Source of the DNA: an uncultured Acidimicrobiales bacterium | Lineage (GTDB): Bacteria; Actinomycetota; Acidimicrobiia; Acidimicrobiales; CALAML01 | NCBI GenBank assembly: GCA_937925845.1 | Contig: CALAML010000260.1 | Location: forward strand, 1 to 64,000 | Length of the DNA stretch: 64,000 nt | Direction: 5' to 3' | In this document: positions 34,901 through 42,429 of the stretch, piece by piece | Layout of the letters: each line of letters opens with the position of its first letter | How positions within the stretch are numbered: position 1 is the first letter of the stretch | Program-made: the position numbers and the translations under genes | The notes under the pieces: model-generated | Told to the model about the DNA's origin: nothing | Seen by the model: only the letters and a program-made list of their open reading frames with translations | Databases searched by the model: none

Positions 34901-35714
34901 TCAGGTGACGGTGAGCGTGGGTGGCCGTGATGTGGAGGCGTTCCCGGCGCTGGTAGCTGAGGGTGACGCGGTTTCGTTGCGCCTGATGGCGACCCGCCGT
35001 GAACAGGCCGGAACTCATTGGAACGGCACCCTGCGACTGTTGGAGTTGAATCTGCCGAAGGCGGCCAAGGCGCTCAAGCGGCTGGCTACTAACGAGGTGG
35101 CGTTGGCGCTCACGTCCAGCCCATATGAGAACCAGGCCGCCTGGTTCGACGACGTGGCCCGGGCGGTAGTGGAGGCTCTACTCGACACTCATGGCGGTCC
35201 GGTTTGGGATGCCGACGCCTTCGCCGGTCTGCTGCAGCGGGTGCGGGGCGACTATGGCAGTGAGTTGTGGACCGTGGGCCAGCGCTCGGCCCAGCTGCTG
35301 GTGACCCACGCCCAGCTTCGGTCGATGCTGGACCGCACCGACGCGCCAGCCCTGGCCACCGCAGTCGACGATATGAGTAACCATCTGAGCCGGCTGATCT
35401 ACCCCGGGTTTGTCTCGTCGGTGGGCACGGCCCGACTAGAAGACCTCCAGCGATACCTGCGGGGGATTGCCGTTCGTCTCGACAAGGTGTCGGAGCGGGC
35501 GGCCAAAGACGCTCAAGCGATGTCGGGATGTTGGGCACTGGAACACCGCTTCGGCGAGCTGTGCGACACCGTCGGCGTGCGACCCGACGTTTCCGAGATC
35601 GGCTGGATGCTGGAGGAGTTCCGGGTGAGTTCCTTCGCCCAAACACTGGGCACCTCCGGGCCAGTCAGTAAGAAGCGCATCGAAAAGGCCATCGCCGACG
35701 CCCTCTACGCATAA
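31971..35714 (+). CDS. hrpA: ATP-dependent RNA helicase HrpA (DEAH box)
   Basis: 1247 residues, close to the E. coli HrpA length. Walker A GETGSGKST (residues 47-55), the DEAH box IIIDEAHERS (141-150), motif III TSATIDTERF, and the C-terminal helicase motif QRAGRCGRVGPG show all DExH parts. After the ratchet/HA2 and OB-fold regions comes the long C-terminal DUF3418-type extension of the HrpA family. HrpA unwinds RNA and resolves stalled or colliding ribosomes on mRNA. ATG at 31971 has no strong ribosome site; GAGAGG lies 19 bases upstream. Divergent from the selenoprotein gene. Confidence 0.97.
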   Translation: MSDPTDPTPTPSNEAPTITYPADLPITERREEILETIANNQVVVIAGETGSGKSTQLPKMCLELGRGVDHWIGHTQPRRIAARSVADRIASELGTELGGQVGYTVRFNDQVGPDTSIKLMTDGILLAEIQRDRMLRRYDTIIIDEAHERSLNIDFLLGYLHQLLPKRPDLKIIITSATIDTERFSEHFGGAPIIEVSGRTYPVEMRYRPLEDESNGTTLDQAEGVREAVRELMKEGPGDVLVFCSGERDIRDAADAIAEAKFPNTETLALYARLSAKEQHRVFEPHKGRRVVLATNVAETSLTVPGIRYVVDTGTARISRFSNRTKVQRLPIEAVSQASANQRAGRCGRVGPGICVRLFSEEDFESRAEFTEPEIQRTNLASVILQMAALNLGDAADYPFVDPPDARNIRDGVALLEELGAVDPEAAGTKAWLTPLGRSLAKLPIDPRFGAMVVAADRLGCLDEVMVITAGLSVQDPRERPREKKGTADEFHQRFEHPSSDFLSLLDLWDYLETERRNRSNNQFRRMCGKEFLNFNRIREWQDIYRQLVRVTKQLKLVPSNNQADADAIHQALVVGLLSQIGFRDGEGSDYRGARNARFAIAPGSTLYKQGPTWVMAAELVETSRLFARTVARVQPEWIEDAAEHLVTRSYSEPWWDDERGTAMAIERVTLFGLPLVADRRMNYGRVRTDIAREMFIHHALIEGEWDSALPLRKRFIDHNSKVMGEIEALGARSRSQDFAVEYQRLYDFFDGRIGSRITSAQDFDRWWLETLEQNPELLHLAVEDLIDPEAAEIDDEAFPTTWTSGPHELALSYEFDPASETDGVCVTIPVELLGQVDPEGFEWNVPGVRTELVTALVRSLPKPMRKRFVPIPDTVAKVLPELDPAAGSLVESLRRELTRLSGTPVAVDSFDLDRLPGHLRPTFRVVNDAGDTIGTGRNIPELRQALTTQVRSVLSEAGSTLDHPAMTTWECGTVDRQVTVSVGGRDVEAFPALVAEGDAVSLRLMATRREQAGTHWNGTLRLLELNLPKAAKALKRLATNEVALALTSSPYENQAAWFDDVARAVVEALLDTHGGPVWDADAFAGLLQRVRGDYGSELWTVGQRSAQLLVTHAQLRSMLDRTDAPALATAVDDMSNHLSRLIYPGFVSSVGTARLEDLQRYLRGIAVRLDKVSERAAKDAQAMSGCWALEHRFGELCDTVGVRPDVSEIGWMLEEFRVSSFAQTLGTSGPVSKKRIEKAIADALYA

Positions 35715-35774
35715 GGGTTGGGCGGCCGGAAACGGTCGTGTTACAACTCGCTTCCCCGGCTGGTATCCGGCTCG

Positions 35775-36785
35775 GTGAATCAGCCACGCTGGAGAGCTGT
35801 GAATCGACCCCTGTTGATCACGGTGCCCGCCCTTTTGGTGGGTACCCCGCTCGCAACCCTGGCCGCGCCACTCGTCTTTGCCGTGGCCTTGCTGGTCGAC
35901 CTGGTGACCTTGCGTTTGCGTCAGCTGTCGACGGTGCGGCTGCTGGCGTTTTCTTTTACCTACCTGTGGTTTACCTCGGCTGGGGTCCTTTGGATGGGTT
36001 GGCTGTGGTTGCGCACCGGCGGGGTTGGTGTCCGCCGGCCCGCCTCCCTCGAGCGCCATCGGGTGGTGCAAGAGTGGTGGGTGACCCGGTTGATGGACGC
36101 GGCCGGGCCGTTGCTGAACCTCGACGTGCAGGTAGACGGCCTGGAGTTGGCCGACGATGGGCGGGCGGTGGTGTTGAGTCGCCACGCCAGCACCCTCGAT
36201 GCGGTGGTGTCGTTTCAGGTGATGGGTCTTCAGGCCAAAAAGAAGGCCCGCTATGTGTTGAAGCGGGACTTGTTGTGGGAGCCGGCGCTGAGCATCGCTG
36301 GTCGGCGGCTGCCCAACCACTTCGTCGACCGCAAGGGCCGTAACACCGAGGCCGAGTTGGCCGCCGTGGGGGCCCTGGCGCGGGGTCTGGAGCCCGACGA
36401 AGTTGTGGTGATCTTTCCCGAGGGAACCTTTCCTGCGCCTCACCGTCGCCAGCGGGCGTTGGCTCGCCTGGCTGATCGGCCCCAGCTTGAGGCGCTGGCC
36501 ACCGGCTACCAAACCTTGCTGCCGCCCCGCACCGGGGGCGTTCGGGCCCTGGTCGAAAACAGCGACGGTGCCGACGTGATCTTTGTTGGCCATGTGGGGT
36601 TCGAGTCGTGTTCGTCGATCGCCCGTATCTGGCGCACGATCCCGTTTCCCGAACCGGTGAAGGTGAAGCTCTGGCGGGTACCCGCTTCGGAGGTGCCGAC
36701 CGACCCGGTCGCCCAGGCCGAGTGGCTCTTCGAGCAGTGGCGCCACCTCGACACCTGGGTCACTACTGAACTGTCAAACCGCTAA
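35775..36785 (+). CDS. Membrane-bound acyltransferase (PlsC-like, lysophospholipid acyltransferase superfamily)
   Basis: 336 residues from GTG 35775; another in-frame GTG lies at 35799 and a TTG at 35718, so the start is unsure. N-terminal hydrophobic helices (LLITVPALLVGTPLATLAA, LLAFSFTYLWFTSAGVLWM) are followed by the acyltransferase block: SRHASTLDA (HX4D motif), then VVIFPEGTF (the FPEGT block for glycerol-phosphate binding). It should transfer an acyl chain from acyl-CoA or acyl-ACP to a lysolipid or similar acceptor at the membrane. It follows hrpA by about 60 bases and may share its transcript. Confidence 0.88.
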   Translation: MNQPRWRAVNRPLLITVPALLVGTPLATLAAPLVFAVALLVDLVTLRLRQLSTVRLLAFSFTYLWFTSAGVLWMGWLWLRTGGVGVRRPASLERHRVVQEWWVTRLMDAAGPLLNLDVQVDGLELADDGRAVVLSRHASTLDAVVSFQVMGLQAKKKARYVLKRDLLWEPALSIAGRRLPNHFVDRKGRNTEAELAAVGALARGLEPDEVVVIFPEGTFPAPHRRQRALARLADRPQLEALATGYQTLLPPRTGGVRALVENSDGADVIFVGHVGFESCSSIARIWRTIPFPEPVKVKLWRVPASEVPTDPVAQAEWLFEQWRHLDTWVTTELSNR

Positions 36786-36800
36786 CGCCAACCACCACCT

Positions 36801-36829
36801 GGCGCCGGCTCCACCGAGACTCCGGCGCC
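36801..36829. terminator. Convergent hairpin after the acyltransferase gene
   Basis: GGCGCCGG (36801-36808) pairs perfectly with CCGGCGCC (36822-36829) across a 13-base loop. The convergent TetR gene ends 110 bases further on. No long T-run follows. Confidence 0.55.
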
Positions 36830-36939
36830 TTACTGGCGGGTGTCCGCCGAGTCCTGGGTCTGGGTGGGCCAGGAGGCCGGATCGCTGACGGGCTGCGAGC
36901 AGTTGTCGCCGGTGGTGACCCGCCTCTCACTCCCGCGGC

Positions 36940-37515
36940 TCAGTGATCGAGGTCGTCCAACACGCTGATGAGTAGTCGACGCAGTGTCGGCTGGAGTTGG
37001 TGACCATCGAACGGCGCCGCCAACGGTCCACCAACCCACAGGTCGACGATGCCGTGCACCATGCCCCAGGTGATCGCGATCAGGTCGAGGACCTCATAGC
37101 TGGGTGCCCAGCTAGCCGCCTGGCCCCGCTCAAGAATGGCCGCCAACGCGAAGTAGCCGCGCTCGCGTGCTTGCCAGAGCTCCGGGGTATCAACGTTTAC
37201 CAGTTCCAGCCGACTCATCACCGAGAACTGGGCCGGTTGGGCCTCAGCAAAGCGGGCGTAGGCGTCGGCCGCTGCGAGCATGGCCTCGCGTGGGTCCTCG
37301 AGTTCGCTGGCGGCCTCGATGCCGTCGGCCATGGTGTTGTAGGCCCGGGTGATGTAGGCGGTGAAGAGACCGGGTTTGTTCTGGTAGTAGTGGGCCGCCG
37401 CGGTGTGCGAGAGCCCGGCCTGGGTTCCGACCCGCCGCAACGTGACCCCGGAAGGCCCGTGCTCAGTGATCACTTCGTCGACCGCGTCCAAGAGACGCTC
37501 GCTGGTTTCGCTCAC
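36940..37515 (-). CDS. TetR-family transcriptional regulator
   Basis: 191 residues. The N-terminal HTH reads RLLDAVDEVITEHGPSGVTL and RRVGTQAGLSHTAAAHYYQN (recognition helix HTAAAHYY), typical of TetR; the rest is a helical ligand-binding core. The GTG start overlaps the stop of the upstream membrane-protein gene (GTGA), so both are cotranscribed and coupled. The palindrome at 37966-37982 over the operon's -35 element fits autoregulation. Ligand unknown. Confidence 0.92.
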   Translation of the reverse strand: MSETSERLLDAVDEVITEHGPSGVTLRRVGTQAGLSHTAAAHYYQNKPGLFTAYITRAYNTMADGIEAASELEDPREAMLAAADAYARFAEAQPAQFSVMSRLELVNVDTPELWQARERGYFALAAILERGQAASWAPSYEVLDLIAITWGMVHGIVDLWVGGPLAAPFDGHQLQPTLRRLLISVLDDLDH

Positions 37516-37946
37516 GCCAGTTGTTCGGCTCGGAGCGTTGAGGTGGCTGGTGTTTCCGTCGCTGCGGTGCGACGCAAGCCGAGGGCATGACCCACGCCAA
37601 AGACCCCCACGATCGCACCGTCGGCCAACACCAGCGCCTGGCCCGCAGCGGGTTCAACGATGCCGCTCACCACCAGTCCAATCATCATCAGTGGGTACGG
37701 GGCGATCATGGCCAGGTTGAGCTTGCCGAGTGGGCGGGGGTCGGGGCGGCTGATGGCAAAGGCCAGAATCGGCGCGTGGCCGATCAGCGCGACACCCAGC
37801 AACCGCAGCCAGCCATCGATTTCGACCCCAAGCCAATCGCCAACACTGGAAGGGGCGACGACAAGTTGCAGGCCGGTCGCTAGCGAGAAGACGGCGTTGG
37901 CCGCCATGGCGGTGCGGAGAAGCTTGTGGGGTCCGGAAGTGTCCAT
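37512..37946 (-). CDS. Small integral membrane protein
   Basis: 144 residues with about four membrane helices (MAANAVFSLATGLQLVVA, WLRLLGVALIGHAPILAFAI, LAMIAPYPLMMIGLVVSGIV, LVLADGAIVGVFGVGHALG). The ATG sits about 6 bases after a -10 element, so the transcript is probably leaderless. First gene of a two-gene operon with the TetR regulator, which likely controls it. Function unknown; such pairs often respond to lipophilic or redox compounds. Confidence 0.85.
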   Translation of the reverse strand: MDTSGPHKLLRTAMAANAVFSLATGLQLVVAPSSVGDWLGVEIDGWLRLLGVALIGHAPILAFAISRPDPRPLGKLNLAMIAPYPLMMIGLVVSGIVEPAAGQALVLADGAIVGVFGVGHALGLRRTAATETPATSTLRAEQLA

Positions 37947-37951
37947 ACCTC

Positions 37952-37980
37952 ACCATAAACAAGAAACTTTACTTTGTAAA
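37952..37980 (-). promoter_or_regulatory. Promoter of the membrane-protein/TetR operon (leaderless)
   Basis: On the minus strand TTTACA (37980-37975), 17 bases, TATGGT (37957-37952), then 5 bases and the ATG at 37946. Good spacing; the transcript would begin at or next to the start codon. Confidence 0.7.
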
Positions 37981-37982
37981 GT
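37966..37982. promoter_or_regulatory. Palindromic operator, likely TetR site
   Basis: ACTTTAC-TTT-GTAAAGT is a perfect 7-3-7 inverted repeat that overlaps the -35 element TTTACA, with weaker AGAAA/TTTCT symmetry outside. The spacing suits a TetR dimer. Confidence 0.7.
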
Positions 37983-38043
37983 CGTTTCTTAAAGACGGTC
38001 GATTTGGACCGTAACTTCGGCGGGTGAGCAGTTGGGGCGCCAG

Positions 38044-38072
38044 TTGGGGGGATGCGGGGCGGCTGGTACTTT
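38044..38072 (+). promoter_or_regulatory. Promoter of the inositol-phosphatase-family gene (leaderless)
   Basis: TTGGGG (38044-38049), 17 bases, TACTTT (38067-38072), six bases, then GTG at 38079. This decides the start codon over the upstream ATG at 38052. Confidence 0.6.
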
Positions 38073-38078
38073 GCGGAC

Positions 38079-38849
38079 GTGACCAATCCTGTTTCGCAGT
38101 CCGTGCTCGAAGAAGTTGTGTCCTTGGCAACGGCCGCCGGCCAGCGAACGTTGAAATGGTTCGGCACCGACTCGCTCGGCATCGACAACAAGGGTGACGG
38201 CACGCCGGTCACCGACGCCGATCGCGATGCGGAACGCTTCGTCCGGGAGTACCTGGCCGACCATCACCCCGACGACTCGATCGTGGGTGAGGAGGAGGCC
38301 GACACCATCGGCACCAGCGGGCGCCGCTGGATCGTCGATCCCATCGACGGCACCAAGGCCTTCACCAAAGGGGTGCCGCTCTACTCCACCTTGGTGGCGC
38401 TGGAGGACGAACATGGCCCGGCGGTTGGGGTGATCGCCGTCCCGGCCCTCGACCAGGTGGTATTTGCCGGTCGGGGTCTGGGGTGTTTCTTCAACGATGC
38501 TCCGGCCCAGGTGAGTGACACCGCGGTGGTGAAGGACGCGTACGTCACCACCAGCGGGTTCGGACCGTGGAGCCCAGACGCATTGGCTCGGATTCACGCC
38601 GCCGAGCCGAAGCTGCGGACGTGGGGCGACGCCTACGGCTACACCCTCGTTGCTACCGGTCGCGCCGATGCCATGGTCGACCCGATAGCCAGCCTGTGGG
38701 ATCTGGCGCCGATGCCGGTGATCCTCGACGAGGCGGGAGGCCGTTTCAGTTCACTCGCAGACAGCGAAGGGGCCGATCACGGCAGCGGCGTAGCTACCAA
38801 CGGCCACATCCACGCCGAAGTTCTCACCCTGATGGACCAAAACCGCTAA
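38079..38849 (+). CDS. Inositol monophosphatase-family phosphatase (HisN-like)
   Basis: 256 residues. The Mg2+-dependent Li-sensitive phosphatase motifs are present: EEEADTIG and WIVDPIDGTKAF (motif 2, catalytic metal site), and the distal metal motif WDLAPMPVILDEAGG. In Actinobacteria the family includes histidinol-phosphate phosphatase (HisN), myo-inositol monophosphatase and CysQ (3'-phosphoadenosine phosphatase); a HisN-like assignment is likely but not proven. The leaderless GTG at 38079 is preferred over ATG 38052. Next to the repeat at 38855. Confidence 0.9.
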   Translation: MTNPVSQSVLEEVVSLATAAGQRTLKWFGTDSLGIDNKGDGTPVTDADRDAERFVREYLADHHPDDSIVGEEEADTIGTSGRRWIVDPIDGTKAFTKGVPLYSTLVALEDEHGPAVGVIAVPALDQVVFAGRGLGCFFNDAPAQVSDTAVVKDAYVTTSGFGPWSPDALARIHAAEPKLRTWGDAYGYTLVATGRADAMVDPIASLWDLAPMPVILDEAGGRFSSLADSEGADHGSGVATNGHIHAEVLTLMDQNR

Positions 38850-38854
38850 CCCGT

Positions 38855-38912
38855 CCAAGATTTGTGACGCCCAGCGCGCCGTTTTTGGCGCGTTAGGCGT
38901 CACAGATCTTGA
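38855..38912. repeat. Dispersed palindromic repeat, copy A
   Basis: CCAAGATTTGTGACGCCCAG on the left and GGCGTCACAGATCTTG on the right, with an inner GCGCGCC/GGCGCG hairpin. Shares both arms with the copies at 39771, 49431 and 62275. It lies between two convergent genes and likely serves as a bidirectional terminator. Confidence 0.8.
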
Positions 38913-39008
38913 AGGTCGGTCTGGCCGAGGTGTTGCCGGGGTGGGATCGGACCCGGCGGTAGAGGGTCCCGGCGGAGAGGGGCCCGGGGTGGAGGGTTTC
39001 CTGCTCGG

Positions 39009-39626
39009 CTAGGAACTGACGGTGGGTTCCCCGACGCCGCGATCGCAGGGGGCGCCGGGTTCAGGCGACTGGCTGGACGATTCAAAACGGTCGATGAACG
39101 CTTCGACCCGTTCGTCGTTGAGATCATCGACCGCAAGCTGGGCGCCCCAGGCCGACAACACGATCGTGCTGGACTGGTCCTCGAAGGCGCTGACGAGAAT
39201 GTGGCTTTCGCCTTTCACCCGTTCCTGGAGGGCTTCGAGGACTCCGGCGTCGGTCCCTGGCTGATAGGTGATCCAGACTGCTCCATGCTCAAGCGCGTGT
39301 ACCGCGTTCTCGTTGGGGATTCCCGAGTCATAGAAGCCACAGTTGATCCACTGCGGGCTATGGTCGCCGCCGACGGGAGGGCTCTGGTCGTAGTCGACTG
39401 CAGTCTCGACGTGAAACGCTTCACCGATAACGAAGGTTTCCACCCCGTCGATGGCCACGGCTCCCCCATCGTCGCTGCTTCCACCATCGCCGCCGCAGGC
39501 CGCGATCACCAGTCCAAGCGCCAGCAGCGTCAGCACCGCCCTGCCGGCTCGGCGTTGCGATGATCGATCCGTGCCTACTGCTGAACTCATGTTGCCATCC
39601 ATTCGGTCAAGATCACTTCGGGTCAT
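39009..39626 (-). CDS. DUF3105 lipoprotein
   Basis: 205 residues with a lipobox after a hydrophobic segment (VLTLLALGLVIAAC). The rest holds the DUF3105 pattern: YDQSPPVGGDHSPQW, NCGFYDSGIPNENAVHAL and EHGAVWITY. These exported lipoproteins are found in Actinobacteria; their role is unknown. Start may be ATG 39626 or the ATGs 24 or 36 bases downstream; no good ribosome site is seen before any of them. Confidence 0.85.
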   Translation of the reverse strand: MTRSDLDRMDGNMSSAVGTDRSSQRRAGRAVLTLLALGLVIAACGGDGGSSDDGGAVAIDGVETFVIGEAFHVETAVDYDQSPPVGGDHSPQWINCGFYDSGIPNENAVHALEHGAVWITYQPGTDAGVLEALQERVKGESHILVSAFEDQSSTIVLSAWGAQLAVDDLNDERVEAFIDRFESSSQSPEPGAPCDRGVGEPTVSS

Positions 39627-39770
39627 CGGTCCACAGGGTCATAGGTCAACGCTTGCCGACGGTCATCAGGGAGTCGGCGACCACCGAGCAAGTCTTCGAA
39701 CAGGTGGGCCCAGTTTACGGGCCGAACTTGGGTGGTCCCATGGTCAGGAGTCCCCCGAATCCGCCCACTT

Positions 39771-39828
39771 CCAGGATTTGTGACGCCCAGCACCGCAAAA
39801 ACACCGTGCTGGGCGTCACAGATCTTGG
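39771..39828. repeat. Dispersed palindromic repeat, copy B
   Basis: CCAGGATTTGTGACGCCCAG, then an inner CACCG/CGGTG stem, then GCTGGGCGTCACAGATCTTG. It is followed by TTTGGTCGG, resembling the flank of copy C. Confidence 0.8.
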
Positions 39829-39862
39829 TTTGGTCGGCGTGACGTCGGCGAAAACGGACGAC

Positions 39863-39888
39863 GGGCGCCTGAGCGAACTCAGGCACCC
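39863..39888 (-). terminator. Terminator of the sigma-factor gene
   Basis: On the minus strand GGGTGCCTGAG-TTCG-CTCAGGCGCCC, an 11-bp stem with a stable UUCG loop (one G-T pair), followed by GTCCGTTTTCG. About 65 bases after the stop of the sigma gene. Confidence 0.8.
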
Positions 39889-39952
39889 GTCCATGCAAAG
39901 ACATTTGCGGTCTCTAGCCGGTCGACCGTGTCGACCTGGTCCTAGGAGGCTC

Positions 39953-40897
39953 TTAGGAGGCGGCGATGGCCTCGAGGGGTTCGGGGTCGATGACGTCTTG
40001 CGACATCGGCTGTTCGTCGAGGCGGTTCTTCCATTCGCTGGCCACACCGATATGGCTGGCGAAGGCGGCCTTGCGGCGAGCGACGCGACCCGTGGCCTCG
40101 TCGGGTTGGGGCAGTTCGCCGACGTACTGGGCCTCGATACCTTCGCGGAGCATCTCGAGGGCTTCGGACCGCAGCTGCGACACGCGTGACTCGGTGACAC
40201 CGAGGAAGCGGGCCAATTCATAGGACGTGCGGCCTTCGAGGAAGTAGCCCACGATCACGAGGCGGTGACGGTCGGGAAGCAGGTGCACGGCGTCACGCAT
40301 GTAGGCATGCAGCTCGCGGGTCTCCAACTCTTCGCTGGGCTCCACCTGGGAGCGGTCGACCAGCACGTCAACCAGGGTGAGGTCTTCGTCGTCGTCATCG
40401 GTGACCTCGTGTTCAAGGGCGAGGACAACCGAGCGGAACACCCGGTCCTGGAGGCGGGTGAGCTCATGGAGTTCGATCCCCAGCGCCTCAGCCATCTCTT
40501 CGAGGGTCGGGACCCTACCGAGTTGAGTGGCGAGTCGCTGTTCGACCGACTCAAGCCGACGGGCGAGGGTGCGGACTGAGCGGGGGGCCCAGTCGGCGGC
40601 ACGCACCGCATCGAGGATGGCGCCACGGATGCGCTGTGCCGCGAAGCGGTCGAAAGGAACTCCACGGTCATCGTCGTAGCGGCGGGCCGCTTCAACCAGA
40701 CCGAGAGCGCCGGCTCGAGCCAATTCCTCACGGTCGACGTGGCGGGGGAAGTGCACCGCCACTTGGAACACGATGTGTTTGACCAGCGGCAGGTTTTCTT
40801 CGATCAACGCCCGGTGTTCGGCCACGTTGTCGAGAACAACTCGCTCCTTGGTTTTGGTGTTCTTCGCCGCGCGCTTGTTGTTGCCCGGTTCGCCCAT
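39953..40897 (-). CDS. RNA polymerase sigma factor, FliA/WhiG type
   Basis: 314 residues from ATG 40897, with AGGAGG about 12 bases upstream. Regions 2-4 are visible: 2 (HFPRHVDREELARAGALGLV, ARRYDDDRGVPFDRFAAQRI), 3 (LGRVPTLEEMAEALGIELHE), and 4 (LLPDRHRLVIVGYFLEGRTS, GVTESRVSQLRSEALEMLR, with an HTH recognition helix). The C-terminal ~60 residues are a lineage-specific extension. Group 3 sigma factors of this type control flagella or, in Actinobacteria, sporulation/morphology. No flagellar genes are nearby, so the targets are unknown. Confidence 0.93.
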   Translation of the reverse strand: MGEPGNNKRAAKNTKTKERVVLDNVAEHRALIEENLPLVKHIVFQVAVHFPRHVDREELARAGALGLVEAARRYDDDRGVPFDRFAAQRIRGAILDAVRAADWAPRSVRTLARRLESVEQRLATQLGRVPTLEEMAEALGIELHELTRLQDRVFRSVVLALEHEVTDDDDEDLTLVDVLVDRSQVEPSEELETRELHAYMRDAVHLLPDRHRLVIVGYFLEGRTSYELARFLGVTESRVSQLRSEALEMLREGIEAQYVGELPQPDEATGRVARRKAAFASHIGVASEWKNRLDEQPMSQDVIDPEPLEAIAAS

Positions 40898-41101
40898 TGG
40901 TTTGAAATTCCTCCTAGAGATACGCAGTAAGGAACTTCGACACAATCATGAGCAACCTTTAGCAATTTTTTTATCTCGGCTTTCAATCGAGCCAAGATCC
41001 CCGGATTAGCAGGCCAAAATCGCCGAAAAAAGTTTTGCTGGCGATCGTGATTTACAGCGATAGCCGACCGGATCTGACCCGGCCTCGACCCGCTCACTCG
41101 T

Positions 41102-42106
41102 TCAGGCGACCAGACCTTCGAAGGCCGCGGCCCGCACCCCTCGGTCGGCCAGGTCGTGCAGGAGTGGAAGCGGGGCAAAAAGCTCACTCAGGCCGCCTGA
41201 ACCGGGTCGCCGAACCCGATCGTTGAGAATGGCCACGGCAACGACTGCGGCTACGGTACCGCCGGCCAATCCGGGCCGGTCCATCGAGCCCAGCACGTGG
41301 GTTTCAAAGGCCCCGTCACGGGTCCCTCGCACCTCCACCCGCACTCCCCCTGGTCCGCCTTCGGCGTGGGGCGGCCGGAGCATCGGCAGCTTCATGGTGA
41401 GCCGGTCTCGGCGGTTGGCCGCCATACGGGCGGTCACCCGTTCGATCCCGGGGAAGGATCGCACCAGCAGCATCGAATCGGGAAGGGCGGCCCGATAGCA
41501 ATCGCGCCCGTCGATCGGTGTGGGGAACCAGCACAGCTCTCGACCGGTGCCGCCCGGTCGTTCAACCCAACCGCCGTCACGCCAGTCGCGGGCCGTGCCG
41601 CTGAGCGCGCCGTGGTGCTGTCGGGCACATGCGGGCCCGCCGGTGCCGGCCTTGGCCACATGGATCTCGGTCACCTGGTCGAACCGAACTCCGGCATGGG
41701 CCGCGAGCAGGCAGGTGAGGCCCGGAGCAAATCCGGCGCCAACCGCGATGGTGCGGCCCAGTTCTGTTGCCAGCGGATCGAGGTCCAGCAGCCCTTTGAC
41801 TTCAACGATGTCGTCGCTGCCGGAGATGACGTCGATGCCCTGGGCGATGGCCTGACGGGCCAGGTCGGTGTGGCCCGACGGGTGAGCGAGGATGACGATG
41901 TCGATATCGGCCGCGAGTACAGCCTCCGCCGTATCGACGACCGTTACTGTGCGTTCTTCTTCCAGAGCGCGGTGCACCATGTCGAGGCGCTTCAGGTCGG
42001 TGTCGCAAAGCACCAACCGCTCGATCTGTTCAACGGTTGCACATTGGCGGGCCGCACGAGCACCGAGTGCTCCGAGCCCGATTACCCCTACGCTGGCGCC
42101 ACTCAC
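41102..42106 (-). CDS. NAD(P)-binding oxidoreductase (dihydrodipicolinate-reductase/saccharopine-dehydrogenase-like)
   Basis: 334 residues from GTG 42106. The dinucleotide motif VIGLGALGARAARQ is at the very N-terminus, followed by LVLCDTDLKRL and VILAHPSGHT, as in Rossmann-fold oxidoreductases. The middle, GFAPGLTCLLAAHAGV, resembles the saccharopine dehydrogenase/homoserine-dehydrogenase-like group; the family cannot be set more closely. The small ORF 42111-42257 ends 4 bases upstream, so both share a transcript. Substrate unknown. Confidence 0.8.
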   Translation of the reverse strand: MSGASVGVIGLGALGARAARQCATVEQIERLVLCDTDLKRLDMVHRALEEERTVTVVDTAEAVLAADIDIVILAHPSGHTDLARQAIAQGIDVISGSDDIVEVKGLLDLDPLATELGRTIAVGAGFAPGLTCLLAAHAGVRFDQVTEIHVAKAGTGGPACARQHHGALSGTARDWRDGGWVERPGGTGRELCWFPTPIDGRDCYRAALPDSMLLVRSFPGIERVTARMAANRRDRLTMKLPMLRPPHAEGGPGGVRVEVRGTRDGAFETHVLGSMDRPGLAGGTVAAVVAVAILNDRVRRPGSGGLSELFAPLPLLHDLADRGVRAAAFEGLVA

Positions 42107-42110
42107 CCTG

Positions 42111-42257
42111 CTACCGCAGGTCCTGTCCGGACAGCTCCCGCCATCCGCCTTCCTGGGGCGGGGTGCCACCGGTGCCGCGAAGGCGTAGGACCGAGGCAAC
42201 GATTCCGGCTACTCCAAAGGCCAAGAAGGCCCGACGCAACATGTTGATCATGCTCAT
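42111..42257 (-). CDS. Small membrane-associated peptide upstream of the oxidoreductase
   Basis: 48 residues from ATG 42257, with AGGACGG just upstream, ending 4 bases before the oxidoreductase start. N-terminal Met/Arg and a hydrophobic segment (AFLAFGVAGIVASVL) followed by Arg, Gly and Pro-rich residues (RLRGTGGTPPQEGG). The reading frame has the GC-rich third positions of its neighbours. Function unknown; it is too short to place in a family. Confidence 0.6.
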   Translation of the reverse strand: MSMINMLRRAFLAFGVAGIVASVLRLRGTGGTPPQEGGWRELSGQDLR

Positions 42258-42319
42258 CCGTCCTGGGGAGAGGAGGTGAAAAGTGTGGCGGTGGGTAGTG
42301 CGAGTAGTGCGGAAACCAG

Positions 42320-42393
<74 letters not shown>

Positions 42394-42429
42394 GCAGCTT
42401 TGACGGTATCGCCAACGAAGCGGTAGTTG

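Larger units (their letters stand above)
39627..39952. other. Intergenic region with repeat copy B and the sigma-factor terminator
   Basis: About 325 bases without a gene. It holds the palindromic repeat at 39771-39828, a TTCG-loop terminator at 39863-39888 and, to the left, the presumed promoter region of the DUF3105 gene. Confidence 0.6.

Noticed and set aside
39377-39412. Half parS-like GACGTGAAACGC inside the DUF3105 gene
   Set aside because: Only the right half matches and it codes for conserved residues of the lipoprotein.
40950-41000. A/T-rich run with a GGCT..AGCC inverted repeat upstream of the sigma gene as terminator
   Set aside because: On the minus strand the hairpin is followed by A's and not T's; it fits better an A-tract near the sigma-factor promoter.
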